A DNA stretch of 64,000 bases from Mactra quadrangularis (lineage: Eukaryota; Mollusca; Bivalvia; Venerida; Mactridae). The DNA lies in assembly GCA_025267735.1 (NCBI GenBank), contig CM046304.1, positions 5,580,001-5,644,000 on the forward strand. Direction: 5' to 3'. The notes beneath the pieces are model-generated. The model saw only the letters and a program-made list of their open reading frames with translations. It made no database searches and was not told the DNA's origin. A program made the translations under genes and the position numbers. Position 1 is the first letter of the stretch, and every line of letters begins with the position of its first letter. This document shows positions 10,666 through 23,060 of this stretch, in pieces.

Positions 10666-11619
10666 TTGTTTCATTATATAAGTTGCTATTATTTTGCAGT
10701 AAAAGTGCTCTGAAATAATTAATTAGTACAAAAAGTGCATTGTTCATTTGCCTTGGTACAACATAACATAATACACCATACATGTAGATTGATACTTAAT
10801 AATCACTTTCAGTACAATCCTTGTAACATTGTTCTCTTGTATGGATTTGAATCTCATTTGTTTCTTACGGTACAGGGTTAATACTCACAAAGCTCATATT
10901 ATATAGATTTATTTATTTTGTAATTTTAAATCAAGTCTGAGCGACTATTTACGATGAAATTTGTGTTGCATTGTGTTCAACATTTAAACGGATATAAATT
11001 TCATCCACATTTTACTAATTTTAAACTTACTGTTTTCTAAAGTGATATCATGAACCCATGTATGTTGCCATTTGATATGTTTTATACTTTTGATAAAAGT
11101 AATAATTTTCACTGTGTACAGAAAATATTTAGTAATCTCTATGATTTATCAAATTTAACAAGATCAGGCTTCTCACCTTATTCTAATAGTCACTCAAAGA
11201 AGCTGTCTATTGTCACTTCAAGTTCATGGGAGATCAAAATGCAAAGTAAGAGTAACCACCAGCATGAACTCGGGTCAGACTGCATAGTTGTGCTAACTTG
11301 CCTGGCTCTTATCTAGTGGCAAATGCTGTCATTTTTTCTTCAGCATGATAAAAGCTAACAATAGTGATAAAACTGTTAGATCTATTATTTAATGAAAAGA
11401 TCAATGTCAAAGATTTATTTGTATCATATTTTGTATAGAACATTATTTTTGTTTATGTGTATACTTTATTGAATTATAAAATTTTGTATCAATGACACAT
11501 ATTTTGTCTTTTGTTAATTTTCCTTTTCTTTTTTGGGTGTCACGTGCCCCCTTGAATGGCTTCAGTCATTTCATTGTTGCCCAAGAAAATGGGATTAAAG
11601 AATTATACAACTTAGTATA
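10666..11619. other. AT-rich intergenic sequence, nothing recognised
   Basis: An 88-codon open frame near 11050-11316 shows no domain, no splice context and ordinary intergenic composition. It was not accepted as a gene. Confidence 0.5.
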
Positions 11620-12152
11620 GAGCTGTCATTGATTGGGCTCAAAGCTTATCGACGATATCTATAAATAAATATTGACGATACATCGATGTCTTCCAATACA
11701 TTCACTGCAGCGCTTATGATACAGACCATTTATGTTGTCATAAACTCACTATATACTTATACTTGATGAATATGGCTATTTTGTCAATCTGTTCATATTA
11801 TGACAGTGTACTTTTAGCCAATTACCCCATCGTTCCATTACGTTCCATAACATTAGGGTTAGGGTTACCAGAGACAACTCGATCAACTACTAACAGGTTG
11901 AGTTGTCCCAACTTTGGAAAAGTTATCCACAGGTTCAGTTGTCTTCTGGTTCAGTTGACCCATACCATGAACGTTTGCTAACATGAACATGCTGCTGTAT
12001 CGGCTCACAATAGAAGGATCGTCTCATAAATTTTGACACTTTAATTTATTTACCTAAATGGGCTTTGTTATCAATATTTCAAAATGCATATCGATTTTTT
12101 ATCAGAAAAAATATCAATGATACATAGATATCGTTGAAATCAATGACAGCTC
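11620..12152. mobile_element. MITE with TA target duplication
   Basis: Inverted ends GAGCTGTCATTGATT (left) and AATCAATGACAGCTC in equivalent form (right) are each flanked by TA. The inner part carries GTTGAGTTGTC repeats seen also at 8966-9150. The 533-bp size, the TA duplication and the absence of a transposase fit a Tc1/mariner-type MITE. Confidence 0.6.
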
Positions 12153-12301
12153 TAACTCTGGAATTATTGTTGGTAATGCTAACAAGGGAGTCTAAAAACA
12201 TATAATCAGGCACAGCAGCAGTCAAAAATATAGACCATTACAACCAAAAAGAAGAGGGAGCCTTTTTCTAGATTTTTAAACTGTTGTTATGATAAGGAAG
12301 C

Positions 12302-12523
12302 GAATCCCACCCAGGGAGGTTATACCCTTCCATGAAAATTTGACAATAATGTCAATTTTCCTCCTTTGATTAGATAATATGGGGAAGTTTCCTGCCTTGT
12401 GGAAGGGTAAGTGAGTTCTGGTTATAGACAAGGGTCCAGGAAAGCTAGGTTAGGTGCGCTGGACGCTGTATAATGACGTTAATTGTGTTGTCACTGCGTT
12501 AAACCCAGTAAAATAAATAAATA
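12302..12523 (+). repeat. SINE body, 5'-truncated, with 10-bp target duplication
   Basis: ATAAGGAAGC occurs at 12292-12301 and again at 12524-12533. Between them is a SINE body that starts within the tRNA B box (GAATCCCACCC) and ends GCGTTAAACCCAGTAAAAT with an AAATA-type tail. It serves as the reference for the SINE disrupted at 38136-40862. Confidence 0.8.
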
Positions 12524-12879
12524 ATAAGGAAGCCACCCATCACTGGACATTGATGCATGTAAATCACACCAACACATTAACAACAAAAAGCTCAAGTTTT
12601 TCACCAGGACAATTTGTGATTGTTTGTTGTTACATGAACCTGTTTGGGCAAGTGAAAGATTGGGTGCACCCTAGAAGCTGGTTTAAACCCAAAGCAAACC
12701 CCGTAAACAGATATCCTGTAGGGCGTAGGCGTACAGGATCTCTACTTTCTCCGTGGAAGGTCACGTCGAGATGAACTTTGTTTCGACCAATCAAAGCGTA
12801 GCTTTCATCTAGACAAAAACACTAATAATCACATTTTTATTTCATAATTTCTATTTTTAGACCAAGTTTTGCATGCTAA

Positions 12880-13100
12880 TTTAACAGCGGTATTATTCAC
12901 AGTCTGCAATTGGGCGGCTCATTTCAAATTTCGTGACGTAGACAATGTAAACAAGTTACGTATCATAACAATTTCGTCATGAATCTTATGATGAGAAAAG
13001 GTCGCCTGAACATGACTTTCGTTTGGAAAAGGCCAGATCTAAATTAGTGAGTATGCGAGCGGAAATTTTAGATCTGGTTTTAATCAGATTGAACCCAAAG
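12880..13100. repeat. Dispersed repeat shared with 5440-5680
   Basis: Second copy of the unclassified repeat containing ATTAGTGAGTATGCGAGC and TTAATCAGATTGAACC. Confidence 0.5.
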
Positions 13101-13535
13101 TGGCAATTTATTGCCACTGTCCGTTCCAAGACACAAACCCCTAGGGTTCTAGTATTCATTTTTTGTTTGTGGCTACCTTTTTAAAATGAAAGTTTAAAAA
13201 TTCTAAAAATGCTTTTCTCTGAGCTGTTTTTGCTTAGCAAAGGGGTAGGTCTGTGTTTCCTTCGTGAAATAAATCAAGTTCGACAGTTTAAACAAATAAA
13301 TAAATGTATAAACTCATTGATGAACTTTTTAAACCATGTTTTATTTTGCTCCAAATAACATTGTAATACATTTATACAAACAATACTGTTTTACAATAAA
13401 ATATATACAACAAATTTAACAAAATTGAATAACATTACCATTTGAAATAATAGTTTAATAAACACACATCCACTTATGATATGTCATGTAATATATTTGC
13501 ATTCTAAAAAATACAACCTTTTTGAACATGTTTAA

Positions 13536-13640
13536 CATTTGGAACACCTTGACCATTCTTTGCAAAAGCCCTTTGAATTTAAAATCACCATTTCAAGTCA
13601 CTTGGAATGAATGTGAATGGCCAAGGATTCCAAATGTTGC
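13536..13640. repeat. Short inverted repeat
   Basis: ACATTTGGAACACCTTGACC and the reverse complement of GGCCAAGGATTCCAAATGT form ~24-bp arms around a ~55-bp centre. This may be the remnant of a small MITE; no target duplication was recognised. Confidence 0.45.
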
Positions 13641-13867
13641 ATTCAAGTCACTACAATATATTTGGTCAATTTACAATAATTAAATATAATTTACATTTAT
13701 ACATCTTGAAGTAAAAAAACAGTTCATATTCAGAACTTGAATCTATAGGTTTTCAAGCCCAATAAGATTTGTTTGTCTGCATTTATGCAGAACAAAGTTA
13801 TTTTACATATTATTGTTGAAATGTTTGCAACACAGATTAAATCCCTTGGTTCTGTATACACATATTT

Positions 13868-14466
13868 ATACTAATGGACAAAAGTCCTGTCCGGTCTACA
13901 AAAACCATAATATCTTTTTTTTTGTTATTGCAAACTCATGCAGTTGGTATACTTAAAAAGAGAATGTTATCATGCATTGAATAAAAAACGATGTGAAATT
14001 TGAGCCAGTTCTGTTGGTAATGTGTTGAAAATTGACAATTTTCAAGTAACAAATGATTGCGGTGAGTCAGTTTTAAATGAAACTTCTTTTATTCAATTGT
14101 GTGAGTGACCCCCATTAACCCCAATAAGATTTCTGGTCGTCGGGCTAGATTCCTTCGCAAACTTGAAGCATCTATGCGTAAAAGGAGCACCGAACTCAAT
14201 CTGGCTAATGAGGGTCACAAACACTATTGAAAAAATATTTCATTTAAAACTGACTCAACGCAATCATTTGTAACTTGCAAATCCTCAATGTCAATTTTCA
14301 ACACATTACTGTACCGACAGAACTGGCTCAAATTTCACAATTCTTTTTTTATTCAATGCATAATAACATTCTCTTTCTAACAATACCAAATATATGAGCG
14401 TGCAATAACAAACAAAAAATATATTATGGTTTTTGTAGACCGGACAAGACTTTTGTCCATTAGTAT
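13868..14466. mobile_element. Foldback MITE with ~250-bp inverted arms
   Basis: The left end ATACTAATGGACAAAAGTCC and the right end, which reads the same on the minus strand with one change, begin arms of roughly 250 bp. The arms share blocks such as GAGCCAGTTCTGT and GAGTCAGTTTTAAATGAAA. The unique centre is only about 80 bp (14125-14205). No coding capacity is present. Confidence 0.75.
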
Positions 14467-15560
14467 ATTTCAACATTGTTTCGCGAGTTTACATCTGGTA
14501 CAAAAACTATCAACTTGAGTTCTGAATAAAGTGTACTGAGAGCTGATAGTATAATAAAAATCATATTGATTTCTAACTCAAATAAACAACTTCAACTTGC
14601 CTGAATAATAAGTTCTTTTATGCTTTGTTTTAAAAAATATTGGTGTTATTTGATTAATAAAAGCAATTACAAAATAAAATATAATATTTTCATTGTAGTG
14701 AAAATATAATGTCAAAATGACATCATCTTGAAACATAACATGTTCATGACATCATCTGTGAGAGAAAAAATGATGTCACATAATATTTGAGTAAAAATAA
14801 CCCTTAAAAAGCATGGAAAAAACAGAATATTTGTAAACTTTGAATTAAGATTTTTTCATTTCAATTTGTGAGCTCACAAAATGCCATTTTCGTCCATGGC
14901 AATGCCACTCTTGAAAATATGTTTTCTGAACCCTCTAGTGAAATAAAAAGCAATATTTCATCCAAGCACCCGAGTCCATGAATAGAAATTGTAAATGATG
15001 TCATGATCTCGAAAAGAAACCCAAGACCTTCAGCTAGTACAAAGTTTGCCTGTTCTGGCAATATCTTGTCGAATCACACTGTCAGATTGTGTTAACATGG
15101 ATGCAACAAAGGAAAGAAGAACACATGAAGAGAAGAATAATGATATCAAAAAATGATCAAGGTATTCCTGCCTACAAAATTGTCGCTGGTTTAGGGTTAG
15201 GAAAAACTAAATTACCAAACCTCCAAAAGTGCTAACAGAATGTATTCAAACATTTGTCATTAGTATCAAACCTGGACTATTCATCTAGAGTTTTAGCTGC
15301 TGATAGGTCAATACAAGCAAACAATACTGACTTTTTCTGTAATAATAGAAACTAATAATATGTGCAATACACTAACCCTTGCACATAATTTTTCACTAAA
15401 TACATGTTATTTTAACATTTTTAAAAATGATATTTTATAGAAAGCATTTGAATAATTCTCATGTGCTAAGTTTTAGAAATGTAAATATTTATGTGAAAAA
15501 GGATAACAAAATCTACATTCAACATGTATTTTTGTTTTTAAAGATACATAGATACCACCA
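14467..15560. other. AT-rich sequence, no gene recognised
   Basis: Several short ATGACATCAT-like motifs occur between 14710 and 14780, but no supported reading frame or repeat boundary was found. Confidence 0.4.
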
Positions 15561-15564
15561 CAAT

Positions 15565-16260
15565 ATGGGTGATACAAATATCAATTTTACTGATGTTAAG
15601 TGTGGTGATTTGGGTTTGCCCCATAAATTGAACATAAATATCCCTGCATTTGTTAAAGACAACACAGATTGTTGGCCAAAGGTATCAATTTCTTATAGTG
15701 AAGCTTTACAATTAGAGTAGGTTACCAGAAGACAATCAAAATGTGACAAATGGTACACTGAACATGCCCAATGGATTACAGCATCTACATTTTGCCATAA
15801 ACCAGCCATTTGGTAGATTTTTTGTAAGAAAAAACACCAATAAATGAGAAACTTAAGAAGAATATTAGAAAACAAGCAGATATTAAGTCTTGAGCAACAT
15901 CATATGGGACTGCTAATGAAACAACTGTCCTGAATATATGCAGAAATAAAACTTGAAACCATGTGCAATAGTGTAGATTGGTAGTTAATCCAGCATTCCC
16001 ATTTTGAGAGCAACACCAGATTGAAAAATATTCCACTTTGGTTCCTCAGGAATCCTTGATATAAAACAACACTTTGCCTTCCATGACTGGGGTATCAAAG
16101 AAGCTATTCAATCATTCTTCAAGTGATCAACTTTGGCCCTTGATTAAGTTGACAAGGGTCATTATCATTAAGAAAACACACATTTAGTGGTAACAAGAAA
16201 GACGTCCCAGAATGACTATTATTCATCTGTATATTATCAACACTTTAAACAGTCTGGATG
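15565..16260 (+). pseudogene. Decayed YqaJ-like (recombinase/exonuclease domain) sequence
   Basis: After a 97-codon open frame ending at 15720 (MGDTNINFTDVKCGDLGLPH...), fragments in shifting frames resemble the YqaJ domain found in many invertebrate transposon-associated genes. They are a W..ITAS start near 15770, YGTANETTVLN near 15900, LVVNPAFP near 15985, GILDIK and KEAIQSFF between 16050 and 16120, and DYYSS.YYQ near 16225. The order matches the family (substrate-binding start, ENE-type block, NP.FP.L.A.PD, ILDIK, YY.Q). Multiple stops and frameshifts make it non-functional. The assignment rests on pattern recall, not on a search. Confidence 0.5.
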
Positions 16261-16949
16261 GAGGGAGCACAGATGGATGATCTGCCATCAGTGGTTAGAA
16301 GACAACGACTTTAGATCATCAATTGAAGTCATATCGAAACACAGAAGATATTCAGAAATATGAAAAAGATGTGATCTTCTTAACAGGATAACCTATCAGA
16401 GTTGTTACTGATAAGTCACATTCATAAATTGTGCCTTCTGTAAAAAAGGAGCTAAAAGGGTGTAAGTTTACCCGAAAATGTCAACCTCTACGAACAAAAA
16501 TAAGCCAAAGTGAAATGTTGTGGAATCTATGACAGACGTTTATTTTCATAGTTTCATAGCTCGGAGTTCATTGCAAATGTGCCAAAAGGTAAGCAGTTTA
16601 CAGCTCTTCTTCTATTGTCAATTCAACATCATTATAACAGTACCGGAAACATGACCCCTATCCTGGTCCCTAATTCAGACTTGAAGATGTTTTGATGCAA
16701 CCCTATATCATCAACGCATAGAGGGATAAGTCCTTTAAATGCTGTAAAAATCAGTTTCTACAGCATTGTCTTCGCTTTGTTTGGTCATTTACAATATTAT
16801 GCAGAAAAATATAGACCTAAACCTGAAGTGATAATGAAAAAGTTTGACTTGCATTGTGAATTCACAAAGGTCAGAAATAGGATGCTAGAAGAGGTGAAGA
16901 AAAAGTTATCAGGTCTTAAGAGTAGGAATTGATTGAAAGTATGACTAAC

Positions 16950-17174
16950 GAAGTGAGGAAGCTGTTTTTAAAAGAAGTATGTACTCATCAGCCAAGCTTT
17001 ATAATTGATTTGGCAAGAATTGTCTCCCGAAAAAAGCAACAGCTACAGAAGGAACCATCACCACCTTCATCCGAACAGGAATGGTGCTGCTGCAGAAGGT
17101 GTCCACAACAAGACAGGATTGAAGATAGAGTTTGTTGTGGCATGGTGCCAGATTTATGTACTAGTGAAAGACCT
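16950..17174 (+). CDS. Exon resembling the P2X7 intracellular (ballast) domain
   Basis: An open stretch encodes a helical part (TNEVRKLFLKEVCTHQPSFI), a linker, and then EWCCCRRC, EDRVCC and CTSERP, followed by a GTAAGT donor at 17175. The pattern W-C-x-C-x2-C ... E-x-x-C-C ... C is that of the zinc-binding cytoplasmic domain of P2X7, which in molluscs and cnidarians also occurs in many stand-alone multicopy genes. No acceptor or other exons could be placed. The upstream ~150 bp is related in style but broken by stops, so the exon may belong to a decayed copy. Confidence 0.5.
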
Positions 17175-18066
17175 GTAAGTATGATAATGGGGTATAAGTA
17201 TTATTGTCTAAACTATTCATATGCATGCAAGTTGAAGATTTATAACAAATTAAGGAAGTGCTTAACAATAAGCTGTACAAGTGAATTGGCACCTGCCTGT
17301 TCATGTTGACAGTCCTTAATTCATAATCAAGTAACCTATAGTTAAAGTTACAGTGTTGTTTAAAGTCTTCATATCGAATATTATATGTTTTATTTGAATG
17401 TTTTGATATGGACATTATTATTTAGTATTTGAGATTTTTGTTTCTGTTGGTCATTTTCATAAAACGTCACATCTGTAATACTTCAATTAATACAAGTAAC
17501 AACCAAATAAGACACTTCTTGTTGTTCTTTTCGATACACCAACTACCTATGACTGGGATGGCCGGCAACAATCACATTGTGAATTTTTGCTCACATAAAT
17601 GAAGCTAAGATTGAGTTAACAGGTTCAATGTATCCGAGTCTTTGTGTTCATGAATATTTCTCACATGTTTCAGAAGTAACTCGAAAGTATAAAGTTCTAT
17701 GGTAACTATTCTAAAAAGACAATCTTATTGCTACTAAGCCAGTTAGATACTGCAATCTTCCAGATCTTCATATAATCATAGATTGTACAGAAGTAATCAT
17801 TGAATCTCCTATCAACATATCTACACCATATATTTTCACTTGTCCAGAATAGAGGTGAACAATTTATCGTAAATAGTGGAATGTGACTGCTTAGAGGTGT
17901 CCTGGGTAGAGAAACAAAGGCATTGCACCATCATCATCACATGCCATAACAAAAATTGTTTTAGGAAGGCGTTTCTACATCTGGATTCTCAAATGACATT
18001 AGTTCAGATTCTTACTCAGGGATTTCAGCAAAATCAAATGTTCCTGGACCATCAGAGGAAAGATAT
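17175..18066. other. No supported gene; left flank of the LTR element
   Basis: A serine-rich fragment just before the LTR (near 17960-18066, reading SSNDISSDSYSG) may be a piece of the same decayed gene as 16950-17174. It has no start or splice context that could be confirmed. Confidence 0.3.
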
Positions 18067-20031
18067 TGTAACATAGTGGCCTCATACATGTACTTTGATT
18101 TATAATTTCGATTTAAATGATTATATTCAAATTCATTAAACATGGAAATGTTGGAATGTTGAGACAAGCATAAGTTTCAAAATTGACTGAATTAAAACGT
18201 ACAAACATGATTATTTACATTTGGCACTGAAACAAATCAATAACCTTTTGATCTCACAGATGTTGGTGAGATGTTTGTTAAATAATAATTTAAATGTCGT
18301 TGTTGCTTTGACAAACGTAGGCAAACGTGGCAGCTATATTTTTAAGTATTGACATTTGGTGTTAACAGATATACTAAATATTGGCATGGTAAAATACCAC
18401 TTTGACCGGTGTTTTGTTCGAACTCTCCAAAAGCATGTTTTGTCAAAGTTATACTGATTGGTTAGAATGAGACGTTAAAATCAATCTCATTAGTCTATTT
18501 AGGCAACGCCTACTCGTCGCATCAATTCAACATTGTCCATAAAACCAAAAAACACTATTTGTAAGTGGGTGTTGTTGTGCTTGAAGAAGCACTTAAGTAC
18601 GCTTGATACAGTCAATTCTCGTTATCTCGACTTAGTTGGGACCGTCGAAAAATAGTCGAGATAACGAAAAGTCGACACAAACATAATAAACAAAATATTC
18701 TAAGGGAGGTAATTCCGATGTCTTCAGTAGCAGTTTTACCTGTTCAGAGAGTGTAATTTAACATTATCGCCTTTCTGCACCTGTGAATAGGAATTTACAA
18801 TGAACTTGTACTCTAAAGGTTTTGTGACACTTTTCCCGCTCGCACAGTTCTCTCTCGACAAGTTATTGAACAAAATCGCGTATTTTCCGAAATCTACTTT
18901 CCGTTTCTACTATTTCACAGACTGTATCTAGATGTAATGACTAACCAAACGTATATTCTTCTGAATATTTGAAGCCACTCAGATAAATTGTGTGTGTATG
19001 TGTTTGACGTCATATACTATTTCGTACAACCCCAGCACCGTCATCGTGTATGTCGGCCTCTCTTTGATAGTTTTGAGTAGTTGCTGATATTATCCAGTTG
19101 TGTGTGTGAAGAGTAGTTGACTATTACGTCACGAAAAAATATAGACTTGAACTACAAGAATGTCAGCATATCTTTTAAATGTGTGTCTTTCTATTATCGG
19201 TCCATAACAGTTGTAAACATCGTTTTTCAAACAGATCTGTAGAGTGATTAATTTATCATGCAAAGAAGATGCCGTACATTTATACCAACTTAAATGACAA
19301 AACAAAATAATAGAAATAACAATAAATATTTGTTTTTTATTTTTATTGGACAAAATATTCATTAAACAAAATATAATGAGTGATAAGCATTAATGTACAC
19401 AAAAAAGTAACGAGTATCACAAACAGTGTTTTTTGTAATTTTTTGACATCTGTCAATTAACACTCGACTTATTTAACAATGGTTTCATTTAGTCATGTCA
19501 ATTAGTTTGTATATTACAATGACATGTTAATTCAATCTTGACACGTTCTTTTAAACAGATTATCCATACAGTCGCTAATCGATAAACAATGGGCGTGTGT
19601 TATTATTGGCACCTCAACGGATCGCCGATAATTTCTTTGTCTAGTCGACTTAAACATTATATTTTTATAGTAAAAAACACTTTGGGACTCAAATTTATAG
19701 TCGAGAGAGCGAAAATGTCGAGACAAAAAGATCGAGTCAAACATGATTTTTTCATATAGATAAAGAAGGAAAAAAATCGGGACTTTTGATTTTCAATCGA
19801 GACAACGAAATGTCGACACAAGAGTAGTCGAGATAATGCGAATTGACTGTAGTTGTAAAAATTAAATAGTGAATTTAATTTAATTTAAATTGTAAAACTT
19901 TGGAAAGTTTTAACTTGACGAAATTAAATACCACTATACGATCATAAATACTGTGTTGTTATAATAATTTAATTATAACGTCTTGTGTTACAATTTTTAC
20001 ATAAACACATGCTAACAGGGGTTATGTTACA
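18067..20031 (+). repeat. 5' LTR interrupted by a pogo-like MITE
   Basis: It begins TGTAACATAGTGGCCTC and ends GGGTTATGTTACA, matching the 3' LTR. The homology is interrupted at ..CGCTTGATA / TAGTTGTAAAAA by the element at 18609-19849. No convincing tRNA primer-binding site was recognised immediately downstream. Confidence 0.9.
18609..19849. mobile_element. Pogo/Tigger-like MITE inserted in the 5' LTR
   Basis: The inverted ends are CAGTCAATTCTCGTTATCTC at the left and the reverse complement CAGTCAATTCGCATTATCTC at the right, flanked by TA at 18607-18608 and 19850-19851. The 3' LTR preserves the empty site with a single TA. The CAGT..A.CTCG..AT.TCGA ends are typical of pogo/Tigger elements. 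The 1241-bp interior has no transposase. TCGAGATAACGAAAA-type subterminal repeats recur at both ends. Confidence 0.85.
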
Positions 20032-20916
20032 TGTGGTTTAACTGTTGCCGCTCGCAGGATTCAACCAAGCACCGTGGACACAACAATGGAGGTGAGTGGT
20101 TTGTCTTTAGTGTTTCTTGATTTGTAATTGTTTAGCCAACGGAATGACAACGATTTATTTGAAAATATTGCTTCATGAATTGTAACTTTTTGTATTTAAA
20201 GTTGATTAATTATGATTAGATTGATATTGTAGTAAACACATGAAAATGATAATGGAATTAATAATTAAAAAAAAATAATTGTGAATGGAATTATTTTGGA
20301 ATTATATTTTTTTTCCGTTAGTTGTAAAATAGTGATGATTGAAAGTAGATTGTTTCATTGTTGATTTGTTTTGTCTTCAGTCATAATTATTTAAAATACA
20401 ATTTTAAAAATGGCTGAAGGTGGCGTAGTGTAACACAATGGCTTGCTGCCAGAACAATAGAGAGTTCTGTAGTGGTTATATGACAAATGAGAGCGTGACT
20501 GATCACCACGTGATCATTGATACGGTCTGGTGGCCCGCAGCGTGAGTTAGTTCAGAGAGTTGCTTTCTAGCTCCGAGAGAGAGCGGACGTGGTTTTGTAG
20601 ATATGTTAAATCTCTATTAATAATTAGTTGTAAACCGATGATGAGTGTTTGTTGTTGTGTTCTGGTTGAGTTTAAAGTACAGAGTTAGTTAAGTACGTGG
20701 ACGCTGGACATGTAGTGCCACATAGTTATTTATGGTGCCGTTTGACAGGATGTTTTTTAAAATTTGTGACAGATTTTAAAATTCAATTTAAACCTGGGTG
20801 TTGTGAAACAATGTGTGACAATTTTGATAGACAATAAAATAAATTCTGGTGTAGGATTCAAGTGGTAACAACAAAGTTTTGTTTCAATATTTGTTTCTCT
20901 TACGTAATTTGACAGA
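20032..20916 (+). other. Retroelement leader with a splice donor
   Basis: This is untranslated leader between LTR and gag. An ATG at 20086 is followed after two codons by a GTGAGT donor at 20092. Joined to the acceptor at 26650 it would leave the env frame open, which suggests how env was expressed from a spliced message. No packaging signal could be recognised. Confidence 0.45.
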
Positions 20917-21876
20917 ATGGCGGAAGGTGTACAAATGCCACATGAAATTCCTTTGCCTGGTGGTAATCCTGCTAATAGAGATGACTTATTTTATCATTTA
21001 TTCAATTCTATGGATCGACAGATGGCGAATTTGACCACGTCCGTTCGTTCAGTAGATCAGAATATGAAGGCACTAACATCGTCTGTTTATACACAGGGGG
21101 TCACAAAATTTATTAAAAGTTTTGATGGTTCGAATCCGAAAGCATTCAAAGAATGGGTAAAATCCATTGAGAAATTCATTTCATCTGCTGAAATCCCTAC
21201 AGAAAATGTCAAATCTATAGCTTATCAGGTTAGTTTAGGTCCCGTCTCAGATTTCCTTAAACGGTATTTAGATGCTCATCCTTCTCATAGTTGGGAACAA
21301 GTCAAGCTAGCATTAAAAATAAATTTTGGAGAAATTATTGATTCGCAGTACGCGTTGTTATTGCTAAAACAATGTAAACAGAAATCAGGTGAAACGGTAC
21401 AAATCTACGCAGAAAGATTAAATTCATTGGCGGATGATGCATTTGAGGGTCAACCACAATGCGTCAGGGACCATCAATTAATTGGCTGTTTTGTTGATGG
21501 CCTGCGAGATGATAAACTTATGAGGGCCAATCCAGCTCACATTTCAGATGCAATTAGCATTGCAGCGGCGGAGCAGACCGTCCAAAAGAGGTTTAAGCTT
21601 CGTACAGGTCACGTCTATGGGGAAAAGAGTGAACATACACCTATGGAAGTGGATCACTCGAGACATAGTCTGCGCTGCAGATATTGTAATAAAAAGGGTC
21701 ACTTAATCAAGGATTGTCGAAAACGTCAGTTTGAGAATAAAGCAAATGCTGTACAAATTGATTCGGAGCAAGTTAAGGCTAAGAAAGAAATTATTTGCTT
21801 TAGGTGTAGGAACCCAGGACACATAGCTAGGAATTGTCAAGTTCGTTCTCAGAATAATACTAAAAATTTAAACTAA
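20917..21876 (+). CDS. Gag polyprotein of the LTR element (copy A), intact
   Basis: This 319-residue ORF has a capsid-like helical region (about 60-230; SFDGSNPKAFKEWVKSIEKF, ..ETVQIYAERLNSLADDAF..) of the Ty3/gypsy gag type. Two CCHC zinc knuckles follow, at 254-267 (CRYCNKKGHLIKDC) and 294-307 (CFRCRNPGHIARNC), which bind element RNA. The start ATG follows a possible 3' splice site (tttgacag). It is the only element gene here with no stop or frameshift. The pol ORF begins 8 bases after its stop in the -1 frame, consistent with expression by -1 frameshifting. Confidence 0.88.
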   Translation: MAEGVQMPHEIPLPGGNPANRDDLFYHLFNSMDRQMANLTTSVRSVDQNMKALTSSVYTQGVTKFIKSFDGSNPKAFKEWVKSIEKFISSAEIPTENVKSIAYQVSLGPVSDFLKRYLDAHPSHSWEQVKLALKINFGEIIDSQYALLLLKQCKQKSGETVQIYAERLNSLADDAFEGQPQCVRDHQLIGCFVDGLRDDKLMRANPAHISDAISIAAAEQTVQKRFKLRTGHVYGEKSEHTPMEVDHSRHSLRCRYCNKKGHLIKDCRKRQFENKANAVQIDSEQVKAKKEIICFRCRNPGHIARNCQVRSQNNTKNLN

Positions 21877-21884
21877 GGGTCTTC

Positions 21885-23041
21885 TTGCATGTTGAAGCCA
21901 ATGCGAGAAGTAGTAAAAGCACATATAACATTAACCGTACAATATTCATGAATTCAGCTTATGTAAGTAATAATTCTCTGCTTCTAAAAATAGAAAAGCA
22001 AAAATATAGAGCACTTTTAGATTCAGGAGCTGAGGTATCATTGATTCATCTTAGGGTATACGATGGTCTGAAAACCAAACCCAAATTAGGTAAACACAAT
22101 CTAAATTTAGCAACGGCTGGCAACACTCCTCTTCATGTAGATGGTCTGATCGAGCTAAAGTTCAACTTAGGCGGTCTCATTATGAGTCATAAATTTTATG
22201 TTGTTCGTAACTTGAACAGAAATATAATTCTAGGTCTTGACTGGCTTCAATCACGTGGTGTACGTGTATACCATGATTTATCGTGTATAAGAGTTCATGA
22301 CACTTACGTTCCGTTGGTCGATGATACACATGTAGCTTCTTTTTTTAGACTAAGGTCAAAGGTTAGTATCCGACCACAGTCGGCATCAATTTGTTATTGT
22401 TCAGTTCGTAAACATCCACAGTTTCCAGAAAATAAGTTGTACGAGATTTCGGACATAGAGAATGGATCCCTTACTAACGAGCCTGGTATTTTGATAACTG
22501 GTTCGATATGTAATCTCACAAATAGTCGTAAAATTCCCATTATGATAGTAAATAGCACAAATAAGACATTCTCGTTAAAACAAGGTTCACCGGTCGGTAA
22601 ACTAATTAGCGTTGAACCTCAAGATATTTCCTCTATAGCGAAGTGTGTTAATGGCCATAAAGTTGATAGCATTGATAACGAGAATAACTCAGAACAATTT
22701 AGTGATATCGACGTGCCGGATAAATATAGTAACGCTATAAGGCGTCTCCTTATTAGGAATTCCGATTTGTTCGCATCGAATGGTGATCAGCTGAGTCATA
22801 CTGATACAGTAAAAATGAAGATTGATACTGGCACAAGTCCTCCATTTAAATTGAAACCATATCGCACTCAGATTAATAATAGGAAAATAATTGATAAGGC
22901 TGTTGATGAAATGTTGGACGCTAAAATAATTGACAGGAGTAGGTCTGAGTGAGCGTTCCCTGTTGTAATTGTTGATAAGAAGGATGGTACAAAGAGATTT
23001 TGCGTGGATTTTAGGAAATTAAATAAGGTCACTAAGAGATA
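21885..23041 (+). pseudogene. Pol start, copy A: aspartic protease and N-terminal RT, truncated
   Basis: The open frame to 22952 contains the retropepsin active site (ALLDSGAEVSLIH, residues about 43-55) and the flap-end ILGLDWL. A linker and the RT entry region (TDTVKMKIDTG, AVDEMLDAKIIDRSRSE) follow. A TGA replaces the expected Trp codon at 22950-22952. Recognisable RT continues (FPVVIVDKKDGTKRFCVDFR) to about 23038, where the sequence switches abruptly into a different gag. The RT catalytic motifs, RNase H and integrase of this copy are absent. Confidence 0.85.
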
Positions 23042-23060
23042 GGTATGCGGACCAATGTAG

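Noticed and set aside
11862..11876. Telomere-like TTAGGGTTAGGG
   Set aside because: Only two units, inside a MITE; not a telomeric tract.
12550..12774. 74-codon frame downstream of the SINE
   Set aside because: No domain, no splice context, and it overlaps the junction of unrelated sequence.
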